Shown here: positions 19,640 to 34,893 of the stretch, in pieces
How positions within the stretch are numbered: the stretch's first letter is position 1
Layout of the letters: the number at the start of each line of letters is the position of its first letter
Assembly (NCBI RefSeq): GCF_003987435.1
Contig: NZ_PIQG01000001.1
Location: 62,001 to 126,000 of the forward strand
Direction: 5' to 3'
Source of the DNA: Pseudidiomarina taiwanensis
Lineage (GTDB): Bacteria > Pseudomonadota > Gammaproteobacteria > Enterobacterales > Alteromonadaceae
Length of the DNA: 64,000 nt
Translations under genes and position numbers: made by a program
Notes under the pieces: generated by a model
What the model was told of the DNA's origin: nothing
Seen by the model: the letters and a program-made list of their open reading frames with translations, nothing else
Database searches by the model: none

Positions 19640-19650
19640 GGAGAGTTAAG

Positions 19651-19983
19651 ATGGAAGCTATTGCTATTCACAAGTTTGCTCGTCTTTCTGCGCAAAAAGG
19701 CCGGTTGGTTGCGGATCAGATTCGCGGTCTTCCAGTAGCGAAAGCATTGGATATTTTGGCTTACAGCCCGAAAGATGCAGCAGTGCTGTTGAAGAAGGTG
19801 CTTGAGTCAGCTATCGCGAATGCTGAACACAACGAAGGTGCCGACATCGACGAACTTAAAGTCGCTAAAGTCATGGTAGACGAAGGTCCAACCATGAAGC
19901 GTATTAAGCCTCGTGCGAAAGGTCGTGCTGATCGTATCTTTAAGCGTACCAGCCACATTACTGTGGTTGTTTCAGATAGCTAG
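19651..19983 (+). CDS. rplV: 50S ribosomal protein uL22
   Basis: The 110-residue protein has [22 protein letters not shown]-like start and the hairpin [21 protein letters not shown] reaching into the exit tunnel, the region where macrolide-resistance changes map. No deletion in this hairpin is seen. Confidence 0.98.
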   Translation: MEAIAIHKFARLSAQKGRLVADQIRGLPVAKALDILAYSPKDAAVLLKKVLESAIANAEHNEGADIDELKVAKVMVDEGPTMKRIKPRAKGRADRIFKRTSHITVVVSDS

Positions 19984-19993
19984 GAGATAAGTT

Positions 19994-20683
19994 ATGGGTC
20001 AGAAAGTACATCCTAATGGTATTCGCCTAGGTATCACCAAACCATGGAATGCAACCTGGTTCGCGAATACAAAAGATTTCGCTGATAACCTACACAGTGA
20101 TCACGAAGTACGTAAGATGTTGACGAAAGAATTGGCCAATGCGTCAGTTTCTCGCATCGTCATCGAGCGTCCTGCAAAAAGTATCCGGGTTACCATTCAC
20201 ACTGCTCGTCCAGGTGTTGTGATTGGTCGCAAAGGTGAAGATGTTGAGAAACTCCGTAAGGCTGTTTCTAAATTGACTGGCGTACCAGCTCAAATCAACA
20301 TCTCAGAAGTGCGTAAGCCAGAACTTGATGCACAATTGGTTGCTGAGAACATCACTGGTCAGCTAGAGCGTCGTGTTATGTTCCGTCGTGCGATGAAGCG
20401 CGCAGTTCAAAACGCTATGCGTCTTGGTGCTAAAGGTATCAAAGTTGAAGTCAGTGGTCGTTTAGGTGGAGCTGAAATTGCTCGTACAGAATGGTATCGC
20501 GAAGGTCGTGTACCACTTCACACATTGCGTGCTGATATCGATTACGCAACTGCTGAAGCAAGTACAACCTACGGTATCATCGGTGTTAAAGTTTGGATCT
20601 TCAAAGGTGAAGTACTCGGCGGCATGCCAGTAGAGGAAAAACCTGCAGCAGCTCCAGCGAAACGCCCTAAAGGCCGTAAGTAA
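19994..20683 (+). CDS. rpsC: 30S ribosomal protein uS3
   Basis: The 229-residue protein starts [19 protein letters not shown], has the KH domain with [13 protein letters not shown] (near 77), and the [22 protein letters not shown] block lining the mRNA entry helicase site. C-terminal Ala/Pro/Lys tail. Confidence 0.98.
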   Translation: MGQKVHPNGIRLGITKPWNATWFANTKDFADNLHSDHEVRKMLTKELANASVSRIVIERPAKSIRVTIHTARPGVVIGRKGEDVEKLRKAVSKLTGVPAQINISEVRKPELDAQLVAENITGQLERRVMFRRAMKRAVQNAMRLGAKGIKVEVSGRLGGAEIARTEWYREGRVPLHTLRADIDYATAEASTTYGIIGVKVWIFKGEVLGGMPVEEKPAAAPAKRPKGRK

Positions 20684-20694
20684 GGAGAGACTAA

Positions 20695-21108
20695 ATGTTA
20701 CAACCTAAGCGTACGAAATTCCGTAAGGTGCACAAGGGCCGCAACCGCGGTGCAGCGCAGTCTGGTAACAAGGTCAGCTTCGGTACTTTCGGTTTGAAAG
20801 CGGTTGACCGTGGTCGTATGACTGCACGTCAAATCGAAGCGGCTCGTCGTGCTATGACGCGTCACGTGAAGCGTCAGGGTAAAATTTGGATCCGCGTATT
20901 CCCTGATAAGCCAATTACTCAGAAGCCTCTTGAAGTGCGGATGGGTAAAGGTAAAGGTAGCGTGGAATACTGGGTAGCTCAAATCCAGCCAGGTCGTGTG
21001 TTATACGAAATGGATGGTGTATCAGAAGAGTTGGCGCGTGAAGCCTTTACTCTTGCTGCACGTAAGCTGCCATTCAAAACCATCTTTGTAACTCGGACGG
21101 TGATGTAA
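20695..21108 (+). CDS. rplP: 50S ribosomal protein uL16
   Basis: The 137-residue protein starts [19 protein letters not shown] and has [22 protein letters not shown]; the Arg in this block is hydroxylated by RoxA in E. coli. Its TAA overlaps the rpmC ATG by one base. Confidence 0.98.
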   Translation: MLQPKRTKFRKVHKGRNRGAAQSGNKVSFGTFGLKAVDRGRMTARQIEAARRAMTRHVKRQGKIWIRVFPDKPITQKPLEVRMGKGKGSVEYWVAQIQPGRVLYEMDGVSEELAREAFTLAARKLPFKTIFVTRTVM

Positions 21109-21299
21109 TGAAAGCAAGCGAACTGAATGATAAAACCGTTGAGCAGCTGCAAGAAGAATTGCTAGGTTTGCGTCGCGAGCAGTTTAATCTGCGCATGCAA
21201 GCAGCGACTGGTCAGCTGAATCAAACCCACATGTTGAAGCAAGTGCGTCGTGATATCGCACGTGTGAAAACAATTTTGAATCAGAAGGCAGGTGCGTAA
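21108..21299 (+). CDS. rpmC: 50S ribosomal protein uL29
   Basis: A 63-residue two-helix protein, [19 protein letters not shown], with the [16 protein letters not shown] and [10 protein letters not shown] motifs. One-base overlaps with both rplP and rpsQ show tight coupling. Confidence 0.98.
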   Translation: MKASELNDKTVEQLQEELLGLRREQFNLRMQAATGQLNQTHMLKQVRRDIARVKTILNQKAGA

Positions 21300-21562
21300 T
21301 GGCTGAAGAAAAACGTGTTCGTACTGTGCAAGGCCGTGTAACTAGCGACAAGATGGACAAGTCTATCACTGTTGCTATCACTCGCCGGGTGAAACACCCT
21401 GTGTATGGTAAGTACATTACTCGTACCACCAAGTTACACGCACACGACGAAAACAACGAGTGTAAAGCTGGCGATACCGTGATTATTCGCGAAACTCGTC
21501 CAGTATCTAAGACGAAGTCTTGGGCTCTTGTTGAAATCGTAGAGCGCGCAGAAGTCATTTAA
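21299..21562 (+). CDS. rpsQ: 30S ribosomal protein uS17
   Basis: The 87-residue OB-fold protein has [30 protein letters not shown] and [18 protein letters not shown], diagnostic of S17. It is the last S10-operon gene and is followed by a strong terminator instead of the usual rplN of the spc operon. Confidence 0.98.
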   Translation: MAEEKRVRTVQGRVTSDKMDKSITVAITRRVKHPVYGKYITRTTKLHAHDENNECKAGDTVIIRETRPVSKTKSWALVEIVERAEVI

Positions 21563-21586
21563 TTTGTTTTAAATGAATCGCTAACG

Positions 21587-21614
21587 AAAAAGCCACCTCC
21601 GGGTGGCTTTTTTA
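21587..21614 (+). terminator. Rho-independent terminator of the S10 operon
   Basis: AAAAAGCCACC, loop TCCG, GGTGGCTTTTT with the T-run continuing; an 11-bp perfect stem 25 bases after rpsQ. Confidence 0.95.
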
Positions 21615-21691
21615 TTGGAACATTGGTTGGGTGGTAATTTTTATCTGACTCGGTACACTAACAACTCACATTTGTTAAAGGAGTTGTTCGC

Positions 21692-23662
21692 ATGCCCTCT
21701 GTTGAGAGAGCTCGATTAAATCCCCCCGTTTTTTTCTCGGCCGCCGGCCTGATTCTCTTCATTCTTATCGCGACTGCGATATTTCCGGAACGCGCTGATA
21801 CCGTCTTTACTCAGCTGCAAGCGAAAATCATCGAGACCACGAGTTGGTTCTACGTGACTGCAGTGGCAATAATTTTAGTGAGTGTATTGTATCTGGGGCT
21901 GTCCCAATACGGCACCATTAAGTTAGGTCCGGATCATTCTCAGCCCGATTACAGTAGGCTGACCTGGTTCTCAATGCTGTTCTCAGCGGGGATGGGGATT
22001 GGTCTCATGTTTTTTGGTGTCGCTGAGCCAGTGATGCATTTTTTGGCGCCTCCAGTTGCCGAGGCAGGCTCAGTTGAGGCCGCTCGCGAAGCGATGAAGT
22101 TGACCTTCTTCCATTGGGGGTTGCACGCGTGGGCGATATACGCGATTGTCGCGCTTATTTTGGGCTTTTTTGCCTATCGTCACGGTTTGCCATTAACGCT
22201 CCGGTCAGCACTCTACCCACTTATTGGTGAACGAATTTATGGACCGATAGGGCATGCTGTCGATGCATTCGCTGTCATTGGTACTGTCTTCGGTGTGGCG
22301 ACATCACTTGGGTTTGGGGTGACTCAGATTAACTCAGGGATTCATTATTTATTTGACGTCCCGGTCAGTACCCAAGTGCAAATCAGCCTAATTATCGGGG
22401 TCACCCTGCTTGCTGTGATCTCGGTCAGTACAGGCTTAGATAAGGGAATTCGACGACTCTCAGAGCTTAATATGAGCTTAGCCGTATTGCTGCTAGGCTT
22501 TGTCCTAATCGTTGGGCCGACGATCTTTTTATTACAGGCTTTTGTGCAAAACACTGGGGCTTATTTAGCTGATATCGTTGGCAATACCTTTAACTTGTTT
22601 GCCTATGAAAAAACCGACTGGATTGGTGGTTGGACGGTGTTCTATTGGGGCTGGTGGTTAAGTTGGGCACCATTCGTTGGGCTCTTTATCGCGCGTGTTT
22701 CTCGCGGGCGGACAATACGAGAATTTGTGCTTGGTGTGTTATTTGTTCCAGCTGGTTTTACCCTGATGTGGATGACCTTCTTTGGTAATTCAGCGATTGA
22801 CCTGATTCTTAATCAGGGGATCACCAAATTAGCCACCATGGTAGAGGCAGATGTTTCGGTTGCCTTATTCGGCTTTCTTGAGCAGTTTCCATTCAGTCGC
22901 ATACTCTCCATTATTGCAACTGTGATGGTGGTGGTCTTTTTTGTCACGTCTTGTGATTCGGGTGCCATGGTGGTCGATATGCTGTGCTCAAACGGCCAAG
23001 ATAACACCCCACTGTGGCAACGTGTTTTTTGGGCGAGTAGTGAAGGGGTTGTTGCAACCGTCTTAATCGTTGCGGGTGGTATGGGTGCGTTGCAAACAAT
23101 GACGATCGCCTCAGCACTCCCTTTTACGATTATTTTATTGCTGACTATCTATGGACTGTTTAAAGCACTTAGAATTGATGTACAAAAACGTGCGGCGTTA
23201 CAAAACAATTATGTGACCGCCTCAGCTGTGGGGACCGAGGATTGGCGCGAGCGATTGGCGAATATTGTTGATTTACCCAGCCATGATTCTGCTCGAGGTT
23301 ACTTACAAAAGGTTGTCACTCCAGCTTTGCAGGATGTTGCTGAAGAGTTCCGCAAACGTAATCTAGAATGCCAAGTCGAAGCGCAGTCAGAGGAGCTATC
23401 GGTAGCGTTATCAGTGATGCATGGCGACGAGATCGACTTTTTGTATAAAGTCATTTTGGTGGAGCATACTGCCCCGTCGTTTGTGAATGGCGAAGCGCAA
23501 ACGTCGGAACCAGAAGCGTCGGAGCAATACTTTCGAGCTGAAGTCCATTTGCGCGAAGGTGGGCAGGATTACGACATTCTTGGCTGGTCGCGAAAGGCTG
23601 TGATCACAGATGTGCTTGATCATTATCAAAAGCACCTTCATTTCTTACATGTGTTGCGCTGA
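21692..23662 (+). CDS. BCCT-family betaine/choline/carnitine transporter
   Basis: A secondary transporter that imports compatible solutes or choline with Na+ or H+. The 656-residue protein has 12 predicted membrane helices (about 15-500) and BCCT signatures: FSAGMGIGLMFFGVAEPVMHF (near 92), and the WTVFYWGWWLSWAPFVGLFIARVSRGRTIREF block (near 312-345). The C-terminal cytosolic extension of about 150 residues resembles that of BetT2/BetS-like members, which often sense osmolarity. Consistent with a marine or saline habitat. Substrate cannot be set from sequence alone. ATG 21692 follows AAGGAG; it probably has its own promoter after the S10 terminator. Confidence 0.92.
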   Translation: MPSVERARLNPPVFFSAAGLILFILIATAIFPERADTVFTQLQAKIIETTSWFYVTAVAIILVSVLYLGLSQYGTIKLGPDHSQPDYSRLTWFSMLFSAGMGIGLMFFGVAEPVMHFLAPPVAEAGSVEAAREAMKLTFFHWGLHAWAIYAIVALILGFFAYRHGLPLTLRSALYPLIGERIYGPIGHAVDAFAVIGTVFGVATSLGFGVTQINSGIHYLFDVPVSTQVQISLIIGVTLLAVISVSTGLDKGIRRLSELNMSLAVLLLGFVLIVGPTIFLLQAFVQNTGAYLADIVGNTFNLFAYEKTDWIGGWTVFYWGWWLSWAPFVGLFIARVSRGRTIREFVLGVLFVPAGFTLMWMTFFGNSAIDLILNQGITKLATMVEADVSVALFGFLEQFPFSRILSIIATVMVVVFFVTSCDSGAMVVDMLCSNGQDNTPLWQRVFWASSEGVVATVLIVAGGMGALQTMTIASALPFTIILLLTIYGLFKALRIDVQKRAALQNNYVTASAVGTEDWRERLANIVDLPSHDSARGYLQKVVTPALQDVAEEFRKRNLECQVEAQSEELSVALSVMHGDEIDFLYKVILVEHTAPSFVNGEAQTSEPEASEQYFRAEVHLREGGQDYDILGWSRKAVITDVLDHYQKHLHFLHVLR

Positions 23663-23669
23663 TTGAAGG

Positions 23670-23691
23670 GCTCTCCCGTGGTCGGGAGAGC
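23670..23691 (+). terminator. Hairpin after the BCCT transporter, probable terminator
   Basis: GCTCTCCCG, loop TGGT, CGGGAGAGC, a perfect 9-bp stem followed by TTGCTGTCT. The T-run is imperfect. Confidence 0.6.
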
Positions 23692-23746
23692 TTGCTGTCT
23701 CCCCCTGAAATGAGTAAAGTGAAGGCATATTCAAACGACTGTTTAA

Positions 23747-26606
<2,860 letters not shown>

Positions 26607-26636
26607 GACATCAATAATAAGTAATTAACGAGTAGC

Positions 26637-27260
26637 ATGAGCCAATACTTTGCGGTCCATCCAGAAAATCCCCAAGCGCGGCTAATACAACAGGCCGTGC
26701 AGATTCTTCGTCAAGGCGGAGTCATGGTTTATCCAACCGACTCTGGCTATGCGCTCGCCTGTCGTATTGGTGATAAAAATGCGATGGAGCGTATTTGCCA
26801 AATTCGTGAAGTCGATAAAGACCACCATTTTACCTTGATGTGCCGAGACTTATCTGAGCTTGCTACTTATGCACGCGTGAATAATCAAGCATTTCGCTTA
26901 CTCAAAAACAATACCCCAGGTCACTACACTTTTATCTTAGTTGCGACCAAAGAAGTGCCTAAACGTCTGCTTAATGCGCGGCGCAAAACGATCGGGATCC
27001 GCGTATCTGACGATCCGATCACGATGGCATTGACTGAGAGCCTTGGGGAGCCATTGATGTCGACTAGTTTAGTTATGAAAGGTGAAGAGTTTGCGGAGTC
27101 GGATCCATACGAAATTCGTTGGCGTCTCGAACATGCTGTTGATGTCATCATTGACGGCGGACACCGTGGTGAGGAACCGACAACAGTCGTAGATATGTCC
27201 GGTGACGAGATAGAAATCCTCCGCGCAGGAGCAGGTGATGTCGGACCCTTCGCAGGCTGA
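26637..27260 (+). CDS. yciO: YciO family protein (Sua5/YrdC-like)
   Basis: The 207-residue protein has the YrdC fold: GGVMVYPTDSGYALACRIG (near 29), DKDHHFTLMCRDLSELATYA and NNTPGHYTFILVAT, with KTIGIRVSDDP and a Thr-Ser-Leu block. YrdC and Sua5 make threonylcarbamoyl-AMP for tRNA t6A; YciO is a paralogue whose cellular role is less clear. The rnm-yciO order is shared with E. coli. Its 3' end overlaps the scpA start. Confidence 0.92.
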   Translation: MSQYFAVHPENPQARLIQQAVQILRQGGVMVYPTDSGYALACRIGDKNAMERICQIREVDKDHHFTLMCRDLSELATYARVNNQAFRLLKNNTPGHYTFILVATKEVPKRLLNARRKTIGIRVSDDPITMALTESLGEPLMSTSLVMKGEEFAESDPYEIRWRLEHAVDVIIDGGHRGEEPTTVVDMSGDEIEILRAGAGDVGPFAG

Positions 27261-28089
27261 ACCACAGCAACAATCCTTGCCCCTTGGCTTTGTCCGCGGC
27301 GAACCCTTGCTGGACAAACCTGAAGATCTTTATATTCCGCCTGATGCGTTGGAATTGATTCTCGAGAGTTTCTCGGGACCGATGGACTTATTACTCTATC
27401 TTATTCGTCGGCAAAAGCTTGATATCGTTGAACTACCTATTCTTCCGATCACGACGCAGTACATGGAGTACGTCGAGATGATGAAGGAGTTAAAACTCGA
27501 GTTAGCGGCAGATTACCTGGTTATGGCTGCGATGCTTGCGGAAATAAAAAGTCGCATGTTATTGCCTAAGCCCAAAACTGAGGAGGACGAAGAAGTCGAT
27601 CCGCGCGCGGAATTAATTCGGCGCTTACAGGAGTATGAGGCGATCCGCCTTGGTGCCCAGCATATTGATGAGCGTCCACAAATGGGGCGTGATCAATTCG
27701 AGGTAAGTGTTGAGACGAACGCACATGAGCGGATTGAACAGTTGTTACCTGAGGTAACGGCACATGAGCTTGCGCTCGCCTTTGCCGCAGCGTTACAGCA
27801 GGCCGACCTTAAACTTCATCATCATATTCATCGAGAGCGTTTATCAACGCGCGAGCGCATGAGTCAAATTTTAGATGTATTGCAGCGCCAAACTAGGGTG
27901 AGTTTATCTGAGCTTTTTCGTCCAGAGGAAGGCCGTGCGGGCGTCGTCGTAAGCTTTTTAGCAATTCTCGAACTGGTCAAAGAAACCTTGATTGAAATAA
28001 CCCAAATTGATCCGTTTAGTGAAATTCATGTGGTTGCCAAAGCTCAATCGCAGAACGAGGGTGAAGTGTATGCAAACGCATCAACTTAA
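27238..28089 (+). CDS. scpA: Segregation and condensation protein A (ScpA)
   Basis: ScpA is the kleisin bridging SMC heads in the bacterial condensin. The 283-residue protein has LILESFSGPMDLLLYLIRRQKLDIVELPI (near 37), the conserved ScpA N-terminal SMC-binding block, a middle acidic linker and a C-terminal winged helix with SFLAILELVKE. GTG 27235 precedes ATG 27238; the ATG is better spaced to AGGAG. An smc gene is not in the window. scpB overlaps its end by 20 bp. Confidence 0.93.
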   Translation: MSDPSQAEPQQQSLPLGFVRGEPLLDKPEDLYIPPDALELILESFSGPMDLLLYLIRRQKLDIVELPILPITTQYMEYVEMMKELKLELAADYLVMAAMLAEIKSRMLLPKPKTEEDEEVDPRAELIRRLQEYEAIRLGAQHIDERPQMGRDQFEVSVETNAHERIEQLLPEVTAHELALAFAAALQQADLKLHHHIHRERLSTRERMSQILDVLQRQTRVSLSELFRPEEGRAGVVVSFLAILELVKETLIEITQIDPFSEIHVVAKAQSQNEGEVYANAST

Positions 28090-28666
28090 ACAAACTATTG
28101 AGGCCTTGCTATTTGCCGCGGGCACCCCGCTTAACTTGAATCAACTGATGGAAGTTTTAGAGCCTGAGCAAATCAGTCGACAGCAACTGAAGCAAGTTCT
28201 CAGTGAGTTACAGCAAGATTACGCCGAGCGTGGCATAACTTTAGTTGAGGTTGCATCGGGTTATAGATTTCAGACACGAGCCGAATTGGGTGATATAATC
28301 GCGCGCCTGTGGCAGGAGAAGCCGCCGAAGTACTCACAAGCACTATTGGAGACTTTGGCATTAATTGCTTATCGACAACCGATCACCCGCGGTGATATTG
28401 AAGAAGTTCGTGGTGTAAGTGTCAGTTCACAGATTATGAAAACCCTTCAAGAGCGTGGTTGGATCAAAGTCGTCGGGCATCGCGAAGTGCCTGGACGACC
28501 GCAATTATATGCGACCACAGCGACGTTTCTTGATGATTTAAGTTTGCAGGATTTATCTGAGTTGCCTGAAATTCCCGCGGTTGCAACAGCCGCTGACGAT
28601 TCAGCTCAATCGGCTCACGTAACCGCTGCGACAGCGACAACAGAAGAGTCTCAAGTACATGAGTGA
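28070..28666 (+). CDS. scpB: Segregation and condensation protein B (ScpB)
   Basis: ScpB dimers bind ScpA and regulate SMC. The 198-residue protein carries two winged helices, with [19 protein letters not shown] at the N-terminus and [33 protein letters not shown]-type core and [21 protein letters not shown], diagnostic for ScpB. The frame is open back to 28007, but ATG 28070 has GAGG nine bases upstream. The C-terminal 30 residues are Ala/Thr-rich and probably disordered. Confidence 0.94.
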   Translation: MQTHQLKQTIEALLFAAGTPLNLNQLMEVLEPEQISRQQLKQVLSELQQDYAERGITLVEVASGYRFQTRAELGDIIARLWQEKPPKYSQALLETLALIAYRQPITRGDIEEVRGVSVSSQIMKTLQERGWIKVVGHREVPGRPQLYATTATFLDDLSLQDLSELPEIPAVATAADDSAQSAHVTAATATTEESQVHE

Positions 28667-29540
28667 AAAATTACAGAAAGTTCTAGCCCGCTCAGGGCAT
28701 GGTTCTAGACGCGAACTCGAGGCGAAAATTGCAGCCGGACGGGTCAGCGTCGACGGTAAAGTTGCAGCCCTTGGCGACCGTATTGATGGCAACGAGAAGG
28801 TCCGTATTGATGGACACGAGGTCTCGATTAAGCCTGCGGCGGATATGATTTGTCGGGTATTGATGTATCACAAGCCCGAAGGTGAGCTTTGTACTCGCAG
28901 TGACCCTGAAGGGCGGCCAACCGTTTATGACAACTTACCTCGTATCCAAGGAGCACGATGGGTTGCGGTTGGGCGCTTGGATATCAACACCTCCGGCTTG
29001 CTGTTATTTACCACCGATGGCGAACTTGCCAATCGTCTTATGCATCCTGCCAATCAGATTGAGCGCGAATATGCAGTGCGTGTTTTTGGCGAAGTCGATG
29101 ATGCGATGCTCAAGCGACTGCAAAGTGGTGTGCAACTCGAAGATGGTCCTGCTGCCTTCAAACAAATTAGACGTGGAGGCGGTGAGGGCATCAATCAATG
29201 GTTCAATGTGATGTTAACTGAGGGCCGCAACCGTGAAGTACGTCGACTGTGGGAATCTCAGGGAGTTCAGGTTAGTCGCTTGATTCGTGTCCGGTATGGC
29301 AATATCAAGCTAGAGCAGGGCTTACCACAAAGTGGCTGGGGGGAATTAGACTTAGAGCAAATTAACTATTTGCGTAGTCTTGTTCAACTTCCGCCTGAGC
29401 AACAAAGTTTTACCAATCCGCGCCAAAAAGACAATCGCCAAAAGCGCTACGCTCGAGCTCGAAGAACCCAAAACCAGCGTCTCCAGCAAGCGCGTAAAAT
29501 CTCATCGCGTGAGCCACAAAAGGCCGCGAAGAAGCGCTAG
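28659..29540 (+). CDS. rluB: 23S rRNA pseudouridine(2605) synthase RluB
   Basis: RluB isomerises U2605 of 23S rRNA. The 293-residue protein begins with an S4 RNA-binding domain ([22 protein letters not shown], 3-60), then the RsuA-type catalytic domain with [26 protein letters not shown] (near 106), where the Asp is catalytic, and [14 protein letters not shown] (near 190). The C-terminal 40 residues are a basic Arg/Gln/Lys tail. It overlaps scpB by 8 bp; scpA-scpB-rluB is a widespread operon. Confidence 0.95.
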   Translation: MSEKLQKVLARSGHGSRRELEAKIAAGRVSVDGKVAALGDRIDGNEKVRIDGHEVSIKPAADMICRVLMYHKPEGELCTRSDPEGRPTVYDNLPRIQGARWVAVGRLDINTSGLLLFTTDGELANRLMHPANQIEREYAVRVFGEVDDAMLKRLQSGVQLEDGPAAFKQIRRGGGEGINQWFNVMLTEGRNREVRRLWESQGVQVSRLIRVRYGNIKLEQGLPQSGWGELDLEQINYLRSLVQLPPEQQSFTNPRQKDNRQKRYARARRTQNQRLQQARKISSREPQKAAKKR

Positions 29541-29542
29541 AG

Positions 29543-30577
29543 ATGCTTCTCGCGGACTGGCAACTAGAGGGGCCACTATTAGCACTGTGGCCCTGTCGAC
29601 GTGATGTCTGGCGCGGGGTTGATCGACAACCTGAATTCGCTCCAGCGCAACAGCAGCTGCTGCAATTATTGCGTGCAGTGCAGCACTATCATCCCGTTTA
29701 TCTTGCAGTGCATCCGCTTTGGTATGGACGAGTTGCGCGGACCGTTTCAGACCTTCCATTAATTCCATTGAGTTATGATGATGCTTGGGCTCGAGATATT
29801 GCGCCTTTGTGGATGAGCAAGCACAACCAGTTGCGCGCCCGTGCGTTTCGGTTTGATGCATGGCACGGCTTATATCCAGAAGTATCTCGCGACAATGCCT
29901 TTGCCCTAAGACTTGCTTTGCAGCTTGGCCTGCGTTGTGACTCTGATGGGTTAGTCATTGAGGGCGGAATGATCGTAACCAATGGCCGTGGACTTGGCTT
30001 GATTCATCGCCGCAGCTTATTGCGCAATAATCCAAAGCTGAGTTGGGGGCAACTAAGTGTGCGCCTCAAGCGGCAGTTGGGGTTGCATACTCTGATTGGA
30101 TTAGATTGGGCGCATTGGGCTGACGAAACCGGCGGGCATATGGATAATTATGCTCAGTTTATCGACTCCAACACCCTCGCTTATGTGCAAGATTTGGCTG
30201 AGCAAGAGCTCGGTGTGATTTTCTTGGCCGCAATACAACAGGCCTTTCAAGCGCAGCAGCAACCACTTAACTTAGTTAAACTGCCGAAGCTAGAACTGCT
30301 GTCCGCTGCCAGCTATCCACTTGTTGATGTGCAGCGTCGCAAGGGCGTATTAGCGCGGCAGCACAAAGCGATTCTGGCCAGTTATGCTAATTTTATTCGT
30401 TATAAAGATTTACTGGTGGTGCCGCAATTTGGTCTACCAGCTGATGCCACCGCATCTTCATGTTTTTTGCAAAGTAATGCAGAATTGTTGCAATTAACCA
30501 CCCCTGCTCGCGAATTTATCGCAGCAGGCGGTGGTCCTCACTGCCTCACCGTTAATCTCCCGCAGCAGCCTCTGTAA
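29543..30577 (+). CDS. Agmatine deiminase / peptidylarginine deiminase family protein
   Basis: The family hydrolyses guanidino groups, typically agmatine to N-carbamoylputrescine. The 344-residue protein shows YDDAWARDIAPLWM (near 79), EGGMIVTNGRG (near 138), the DETGGHMDNYAQF core (near 193) with catalytic Asp/His, and a C-terminal GGGPHCLTV with the catalytic Cys. The canonical last motif is GGGNIHC; here it is one residue shorter, and the ends are divergent, so the substrate may differ. It starts 2 bp after rluB and its 3' end overlaps the convergent SIMPL gene by 26 bp. Confidence 0.82.
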   Translation: MLLADWQLEGPLLALWPCRRDVWRGVDRQPEFAPAQQQLLQLLRAVQHYHPVYLAVHPLWYGRVARTVSDLPLIPLSYDDAWARDIAPLWMSKHNQLRARAFRFDAWHGLYPEVSRDNAFALRLALQLGLRCDSDGLVIEGGMIVTNGRGLGLIHRRSLLRNNPKLSWGQLSVRLKRQLGLHTLIGLDWAHWADETGGHMDNYAQFIDSNTLAYVQDLAEQELGVIFLAAIQQAFQAQQQPLNLVKLPKLELLSAASYPLVDVQRRKGVLARQHKAILASYANFIRYKDLLVVPQFGLPADATASSCFLQSNAELLQLTTPAREFIAAGGGPHCLTVNLPQQPL

Positions 30578-31298
30578 GACGATAGGTTGCCGTTACTTGT
30601 GCATTAATTTCCTGTTCTCCCGGCTGGGTCGGACTCGCATCAGCTGCGCGCATGCGCATCGCCTCGATGGGATACGGTTGACCAGCACTTACTTCGTCAA
30701 GGCGAATAAGTTCCCCTAACTGTGCCTGGTTGTGCACAGCTAATAACTTGGCTCGGTGTTGGGCAACCGAAGTCGCACGTCGTAACGCTTCGTTGTAGAG
30801 AGCTTCTTGTTCAGTGACTTGAAATTGAATCGAACTAATCTGTTCAACCCCAGCTTGCACGAGTTGTTCAACAAGTTGGTCAACCTGCTCGATTTGGGCT
30901 AACTGCAAAGTGACTTGTCGAGTGACGTTATAACCTTTAAAGACGCGTTCCTCGTCGACCCAACGGTATTCTGGATAAATCGAAAATTGCGGAGTAATGA
31001 CTTGTTCTGGCGGCAAACCAAAGGCAACAGCGACTTCTTGAATTTGCCGTGTTTGCTGGTCAACTTGAGCCTTTAATAGGTTAAGATCTTGGCCCATTCG
31101 GCGAATGAGCATATGTACCTGCGCTTGATCAGGCGTTGCGCGCACGCTAGCAGCGCCTTGAACAGTAATCGTTCTGCTCTCATTGGCCGTGTCATTGATC
31201 CGATAGACCTTTGAATTATCGATAGATTGAGGTTGGCACCCAGTTAAAAATAATAGCCCTAAAATCGCTGTGCTGAGCGAAATGGCATGTGCTTTCAT
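30552..31298 (-). CDS. SIMPL-domain (DUF541) lipoprotein
   Basis: The 248-residue protein has a lipoprotein signal with lipobox LFLTGC (Cys near 19) and a DUF541/SIMPL domain starting ESRTITVQGAASVRATPDQAQVH, as in E. coli YggE. Members are periplasmic or outer-membrane proteins linked to oxidative-stress tolerance, function not settled. The frame runs on upstream to 31448, but ATG 31298 has GGAG at good spacing and gives a proper signal. It diverges from recX. Confidence 0.87.
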   Translation of the reverse strand: MKAHAISLSTAILGLLFLTGCQPQSIDNSKVYRINDTANESRTITVQGAASVRATPDQAQVHMLIRRMGQDLNLLKAQVDQQTRQIQEVAVAFGLPPEQVITPQFSIYPEYRWVDEERVFKGYNVTRQVTLQLAQIEQVDQLVEQLVQAGVEQISSIQFQVTEQEALYNEALRRATSVAQHRAKLLAVHNQAQLGELIRLDEVSAGQPYPIEAMRMRAADASPTQPGEQEINAQVTATYRLTEAAAGD

Positions 31299-31382
31299 GA
31301 GCCGCTCCATTTTGAGTTTTCCCGGTGTTAATGTAATCATGATACCTATGCTATAGACGCCAACTTGGGCAATTAATTCAAT

Positions 31383-31850
31383 ATGAGTGACACAACCGAA
31401 CAACAAGCGCGTGAGACCGTGCTGCGTTTGCTGGCAAGACGCGAGCATTCACAACTGGAATTGCGCCAAAAATTGCGCCAGCGTGGATTCACTCAGACTC
31501 AGATCGAAGCGGCATTAAATTATGTTGGCGAGCGAGGCTATCAAAGCGATCGCCGTTTTGCCGAGAGTTGGTTACGGCAATCAATCGCTAAGGGCGATGG
31601 ACCGACTAAAATTGCTGCCGCAGCCCAACATAAAGGTATTCGCAGTGAATTACTGAACGAACTGCTAGATGAGCTTGAGCCTGATTGGTTTCAGCTATGT
31701 GCGGAACGACTCTTTCGTAAATTTGGTGAACAGCCTCCCACTGACCGCAAGCAACGGGATAAAATAATCCGCCATTTGCTGCAACGCGGGTTTAGGTATG
31801 AACAAGTGCAACACGCACTCCAATTGCAATCAGAGTGTTCAACAGACTAG
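31383..31850 (+). CDS. recX: Recombination regulator RecX
   Basis: RecX binds RecA filaments and limits their activity. The 155-residue, helix-rich protein has three-helix repeats: LLARREHSQLELRQKLRQRGF (near 16), then YVGERGYQSDRRFAESWLRQ and GPTKIAAAAQHKGI, then IIRHLLQRGFRYEQV. No recA gene lies upstream, where most gammaproteobacteria have it; only alaS downstream keeps the usual order. ATG 31383 has no strong ribosome site. Confidence 0.92.
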   Translation: MSDTTEQQARETVLRLLARREHSQLELRQKLRQRGFTQTQIEAALNYVGERGYQSDRRFAESWLRQSIAKGDGPTKIAAAAQHKGIRSELLNELLDELEPDWFQLCAERLFRKFGEQPPTDRKQRDKIIRHLLQRGFRYEQVQHALQLQSECSTD

Positions 31851-31905
31851 GCTTGCAACCTGTTTCATGCTAGGCTTTGCGGCTAAAATTTAGTCCTTTA
31901 ATTGA

Positions 31906-34527
<2,622 letters not shown>

Positions 34528-34684
34528 ATCTTTGCGATTAATTGTTTTCAGGGTTGTATAAGCCTAAAATTAGGGCTAATATAACAATCGTAATAAATTG
34601 GATGTCGCGCGTTAGCATGGTCTGATAGCGCACAAGCAAAGAGTTTTTGGCGTTCTGGGATGCTGTAGGGAAAGGAGCTTAATT

Positions 34685-34876
34685 ATGTTGATCTTAACCC
34701 GCCGAGTCGGTGAGACCCTAATGATTGGTGACGAGGTAACAGTCACTGTCTTGGGTGTAAAAGGAAACCAAGTTCGCATTGGTGTTAATGCTCCAAAAGA
34801 TGTGTCAGTGCATCGCGAGGAGATATACATGCGCATCCAAGCGGAACAAGATAATAAAGAAAACTCTGGCGAGTAA
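34685..34876 (+). CDS. csrA: Carbon storage regulator CsrA
   Basis: CsrA is a homodimeric RNA-binding protein that recognises GGA in hairpin loops of mRNA leaders and controls carbon metabolism, motility and biofilm. The 63-residue protein starts [18 protein letters not shown] and contains [16 protein letters not shown] with the RNA-contacting Arg near 44. The ATG has AAAGGAGC. The 157-bp alaS-csrA gap contains GGA-bearing sequence, including the ribosome site, where autoregulation is possible. Confidence 0.97.
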   Translation: MLILTRRVGETLMIGDEVTVTVLGVKGNQVRIGVNAPKDVSVHREEIYMRIQAEQDNKENSGE

Positions 34877-34893
34877 TTATCAGAGTTGCAGAG

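Noticed and set aside
21563-21691. Possible missing spc-operon gene after rpsQ
   Set aside because: No frame for rplN or other ribosomal protein exists here; the gap contains the terminator and the transporter ribosome site only.
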